Below are positions 61,484 to 64,000 of a DNA stretch of 64,000 bases, piece by piece. The stretch's first letter is position 1; each line of letters starts with the position of its first letter. Under the pieces are notes generated by a model that searched no databases, had not been told where the DNA came from, and saw only the letters and a program-made list of their open reading frames with translations. The stretch is from contig CAMNRH010000006.1 in NCBI GenBank assembly GCA_946552115.1, positions 43,229-107,228 of the forward strand, read 5' to 3'. This stretch comes from an uncultured Lachnospiraceae bacterium. GTDB taxonomy: Bacteria > Bacillota > Clostridia > Lachnospirales > Lachnospiraceae. Made by a program: the position numbers and the translations under genes.

Positions 61484-62827
61484 TTGAAGAACAGAATGAT
61501 TTCAATGTTGGTGATGTTAGCGCTTGTACTGTCGCTTATTGGGTGTTCCGGCACATCCGGAGGTAATGAAAGTCCGCCGGATAAGGACGGGAACGTGAAA
61601 TTACTGCTGTGGTGGTGGGGAGAGGGGGATACCCCCGGATCTAAGGCATGGCTGGAGGAAACGATTGAAAAATATAGGGAGGTAGCGCCTGATGTAACGA
61701 TTGAGATGGTTGAGCAGACCTCAGATCAGCTTTATCCGGCATGGGAGTCGGCAATTCAGGCGGAGAGCGGACCGGATATTCAGTTTTTATGGACGGGTAT
61801 CTGGGCGCTGGATTACGTCTGGAAGAATAATCTGGCGGATATTACGGAGCTTATTCCCGAGGAGGAGGTAAGTCATTGGACGGGGACAGAAGGACTTGAG
61901 TATGATGGAAAAGCATGGCTGTCTCCATGGTATCAGATCAGTATTGTATGGATGTATAATAAGGAGTTGTTTGCTGCGGCAGGACTAAATCCGGATAATC
62001 CGCCGGATACATGGGAAGAGCTTCTGGAGGCCTGCGAGGCTTTGAAGAAAACGGATGTCATTCCTTTAGAGCTTGGCGGAATGAAAGACGGGTGGGGCGC
62101 GCCCTGGATATATGCGGCATTTGCTCCGGCTGCGCATGACAGTATGAAAGAGTTTGTGGAAGCGGCCACAATTCCGGGAGATTTTATTTCGGAAAAGCAT
62201 ATGGACTGGTTTGAAAAAATACATGAGCTTGTGGAAAAGAAATACACAAATCCGATGACGATGTCTTATGACTTTTATCAGGGGAGAGAATCTTTTTTGC
62301 GCGGCGAATCGGCAATGGGTCTTGCCACAAACGGGCAGGCTATTCAATGGATTGAAGAAATGGGCGGAGAGGAGAAGGTCGGCATTATGAATGTTCCTGT
62401 AATGGGGGACGGGAAACTGGCAGGAAAGCTAAACAACCAAAGCCACAGCTTTGCGATTCCATCTTTTGCAAAGCATAAGCAGGAAGCGGCAGATTTTCTC
62501 GTGTTTACACATCAGCCGGAGCAGTTGGAGAGCTGGTATAAGCATACGAAAAATATTCCGTGCGACGATCGGTTTGATGAAGAATGGCTTGAAACGGAAA
62601 GTGAAAAACAGATCTATCAGGAATTACTGACAAACAGTGTCCCGTATCCGGAAATCTTTATTCCGGCGATGGTGGACCAGGAGGGTATGTATGCCGCAAC
62701 GCAAATGATTTTTTCGGGCAATACTCCGAAAGAGGCGGCGCAGCATATGGAGGATACGGCCGAAAAATGGCGTTCTATGGATTCTGCCGGTGTAGAGAAT
62801 TTTACAAATTGGGGAAAGTCATATTAG
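61484..62827 (+). CDS. Extracellular sugar-binding lipoprotein, family 1
   Basis: 447 residues with a TTG start at 61484, 8 bases after AGGAGG; the upstream ATGs at 61448 and 61463 lie before or over the ribosome site. The signal peptide MKNRMISMLVMLALVLSLIGC ends at a lipobox cysteine. The mature domain has the family-1 pattern VKLLLWWWGEGDTPGSKAWLEETIEKYREVAPDVTIEMV and VWMYNKELFAAAGLNPDNPPDTWEELLEACEAL. It captures an oligosaccharide or sugar for the MalF/MalG-type permeases downstream; the ligand is unknown. Confidence 0.88.
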   Translation: MKNRMISMLVMLALVLSLIGCSGTSGGNESPPDKDGNVKLLLWWWGEGDTPGSKAWLEETIEKYREVAPDVTIEMVEQTSDQLYPAWESAIQAESGPDIQFLWTGIWALDYVWKNNLADITELIPEEEVSHWTGTEGLEYDGKAWLSPWYQISIVWMYNKELFAAAGLNPDNPPDTWEELLEACEALKKTDVIPLELGGMKDGWGAPWIYAAFAPAAHDSMKEFVEAATIPGDFISEKHMDWFEKIHELVEKKYTNPMTMSYDFYQGRESFLRGESAMGLATNGQAIQWIEEMGGEEKVGIMNVPVMGDGKLAGKLNNQSHSFAIPSFAKHKQEAADFLVFTHQPEQLESWYKHTKNIPCDDRFDEEWLETESEKQIYQELLTNSVPYPEIFIPAMVDQEGMYAATQMIFSGNTPKEAAQHMEDTAEKWRSMDSAGVENFTNWGKSY

Positions 62828-62836
62828 GAGAAAACT

Positions 62837-63715
62837 ATGTTATATCTGAGAAAGAGGGAAAGAAAGGCGCCGATGTTATTTATATTGCCGTCGCTGTTCA
62901 TTGTTGCCGGGATTTTTCTGTATCCGGTGATAAAGGTGTTGTCTGACAGCTTCTTTTTAATAAACGGCGCCGACAGGAAGTTTATCGGTTTACAGAATTA
63001 CCGGCAGATTTTCACAGACAAGCTGTTCTGGACAGCTGTGACAAATAACCTTAAGCTGTTTCTTTGCGTTCCGGTTCTGGTGGTTTTGAGCCTTCTGTTT
63101 GCCGTGGCTCTGTTCCAACGGATTCCTGGATGGAAAGTATATAGGATTCTGCTTCTGATACCATATATTTTATCAGTATCTGTCGTTGGAATTGTGTTTG
63201 ATTACCTTTTAAGAGAGGACGGCCTTTTTAATCAGATTCTTCAAAAGGCAGGGCTTGGCGGGCTGTCACAGCCCTGGCTTGGACAGACGGATACAGCGCT
63301 CTATGCAATTATGGTAGTTGTTGTGTGGAAAGAGCTGGGGTTTGGCATCGTACTTCTTCTTGCGAGGCTTTTATCAATTGACGAGTCTGTTTTAGAGGCT
63401 GCAAGACTGGACGGAGCCGGGATTTTGAAGATTACAAGGTATATTCTTCTGCCGGAGCTTAAATCTGTATTATCCTTTTATATTATTCTGTCAATGATTA
63501 ATATGCTGTCATGGATGTTTAATTATGTGTTTGTCATGACAAGGGGAGGTCCGCAGAACAGCACGTATATTATGGAATATTATATATACCAGATGGGAAT
63601 CCGATACCGGCAATATGGGCTGTCGTCTGCACTTGCCATATTCTTGCTGCTGTTCGCTATGGTTCTTGTATTCCTGCAGCAGCAGGTAAGAAAATGTCTT
63701 GAGGAGGAATACTGA
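62837..63715 (+). CDS. Sugar ABC transporter permease, MalF type
   Basis: 292 residues with six membrane helices. It opens APMLFILPSLFIVAGIFLYPVIKVLSDSFF and contains the ATPase-coupling EAARLDGAGILKITRYILLPELKSVL loop near residue 185. AGGAGAAAACT precedes the ATG, and its stop shares a base with the next start. The partner permease is truncated, so the transporter may be inactive. Confidence 0.93.
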   Translation: MLYLRKRERKAPMLFILPSLFIVAGIFLYPVIKVLSDSFFLINGADRKFIGLQNYRQIFTDKLFWTAVTNNLKLFLCVPVLVVLSLLFAVALFQRIPGWKVYRILLLIPYILSVSVVGIVFDYLLREDGLFNQILQKAGLGGLSQPWLGQTDTALYAIMVVVVWKELGFGIVLLLARLLSIDESVLEAARLDGAGILKITRYILLPELKSVLSFYIILSMINMLSWMFNYVFVMTRGGPQNSTYIMEYYIYQMGIRYRQYGLSSALAIFLLLFAMVLVFLQQQVRKCLEEEY

Positions 63716-63945
63716 TGAGTCGTGTGATTACTGAAAAGAAAAGAGGAAAACATTCACGGGGCGCGTGGTTTGCGTCGGCTGCGGTAACTGTTTTTTTAGT
63801 CGTCGATTTACTGCCGCTTTATTTTGTCGCCGCAAATTCTTTTAAAAATAAACCGGAATATATTGAGAGTGTATATAATCTGCCGTCCGGATTTGATTTG
63901 ACAAATTATATAAAGCTTATGGAAGAGTATGATTTCCCCAAAATG
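63715..63945 (+). pseudogene. Sugar ABC transporter permease, MalG type, interrupted after about 77 codons
   Basis: The first part is a normal MalG-like start: a basic N-terminus, one helix (FASAAVTVFLVVDLLPLYFVAANSF) and KPEYIESVYNLPSGFDLTNYIKLMEEYDFPKM. Such proteins continue with a second helix and reach about 280 residues. Here homology ends at 63945; eleven unrelated codons (WLCQVKCVNFL) follow to TGA at 63979-63981. The break coincides with sequence resembling an insertion-sequence end. The remaining part of the gene would be beyond the element, outside the window. Confidence 0.72.
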
Positions 63946-64000
63946 TGGCTTTGTCAAGTAAAGTGTGTAAATTTCTTATGATTTTTTTGGCGGTCATTTC
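63946..64000. mobile_element. Probable left end of an insertion sequence
   Basis: The sequence from TGGCTTTGTCAAG through AAAGTGTGTAAATTTC differs in style from the permease gene it interrupts and resembles terminal inverted repeats of IS256-type elements, which often carry GTGTAAA near the end. The transposase and the other end are outside the window, so family and target duplication cannot be confirmed. Confidence 0.5.

Overview
The window reads as a low-to-mid GC Firmicute chromosome. Gene order and protein style (KOW protein after map, enlarged L17, clostridial gcvPA/gcvPB split, [FeFe]-hydrogenase, tsaE-tsaB-rimI-tsaD cluster) point to an anaerobic gut-type Lachnospiraceae member. This placement is inference, not a database result.

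Layout. 1-7053: glycine cleavage operon gcvT(end)-gcvH-gcvPA-gcvPB-lplA-lpdA-glyA, which couples glycine cleavage, lipoylation and serine/glycine exchange. 7054-9330: a stand-alone structured RNA with its own promoter and terminator, then two minus-strand genes (YcxB-like membrane protein, TSUP permease). 9331-27082: one long S10-spc-alpha ribosomal superoperon with secY, adk, map, infA, rpoA and a long structured leader before rpsJ. A second promoter lies before rpmJ and a second structured leader before rpsM. An unknown membrane protein sits between infA and rpmJ, and three related GC-rich elements sit between ribosomal genes. 27284-30870: a NuoF/GltD-type flavoprotein plus an [FeFe]-hydrogenase.

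30920-46973: a catabolic island of two divergent operons. Minus strand: DeoR regulator, degenerate RbsA-like ATPase, FGGY kinase. Plus strand: sugar-binding lipoprotein, TIM-barrel isomerase/epimerase, zinc dehydrogenase, RbsC and RbsA homologues, an Fe-S old-yellow-enzyme-type protein, a DeoC-type aldolase, a second diverged GcvPA/GcvPB pair without H or T protein, and an AcoX/NAD-kinase-like protein. This locus is my best candidate for an undescribed pathway.

47125-52508: malic enzyme, HAD phosphatase, UppP and an amino-acid ABC transporter whose binding protein appears circularly permuted. 52576-60533: LysR regulator, galM, the tsaE-tsaB-(threonine aldolase)-rimI-(zinc ribbon)-rnz-tsaD-ispD run and tRNA-Ser(UGA). 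60592-64000: GntR/UTRA regulator diverging from a sugar ABC transporter. A perfect 24-bp palindrome overlies that transporter's -10 box. Its second permease gene is cut after about 77 codons by what looks like the end of an insertion sequence.

No CRISPR array, prophage, rRNA or replication origin was seen.
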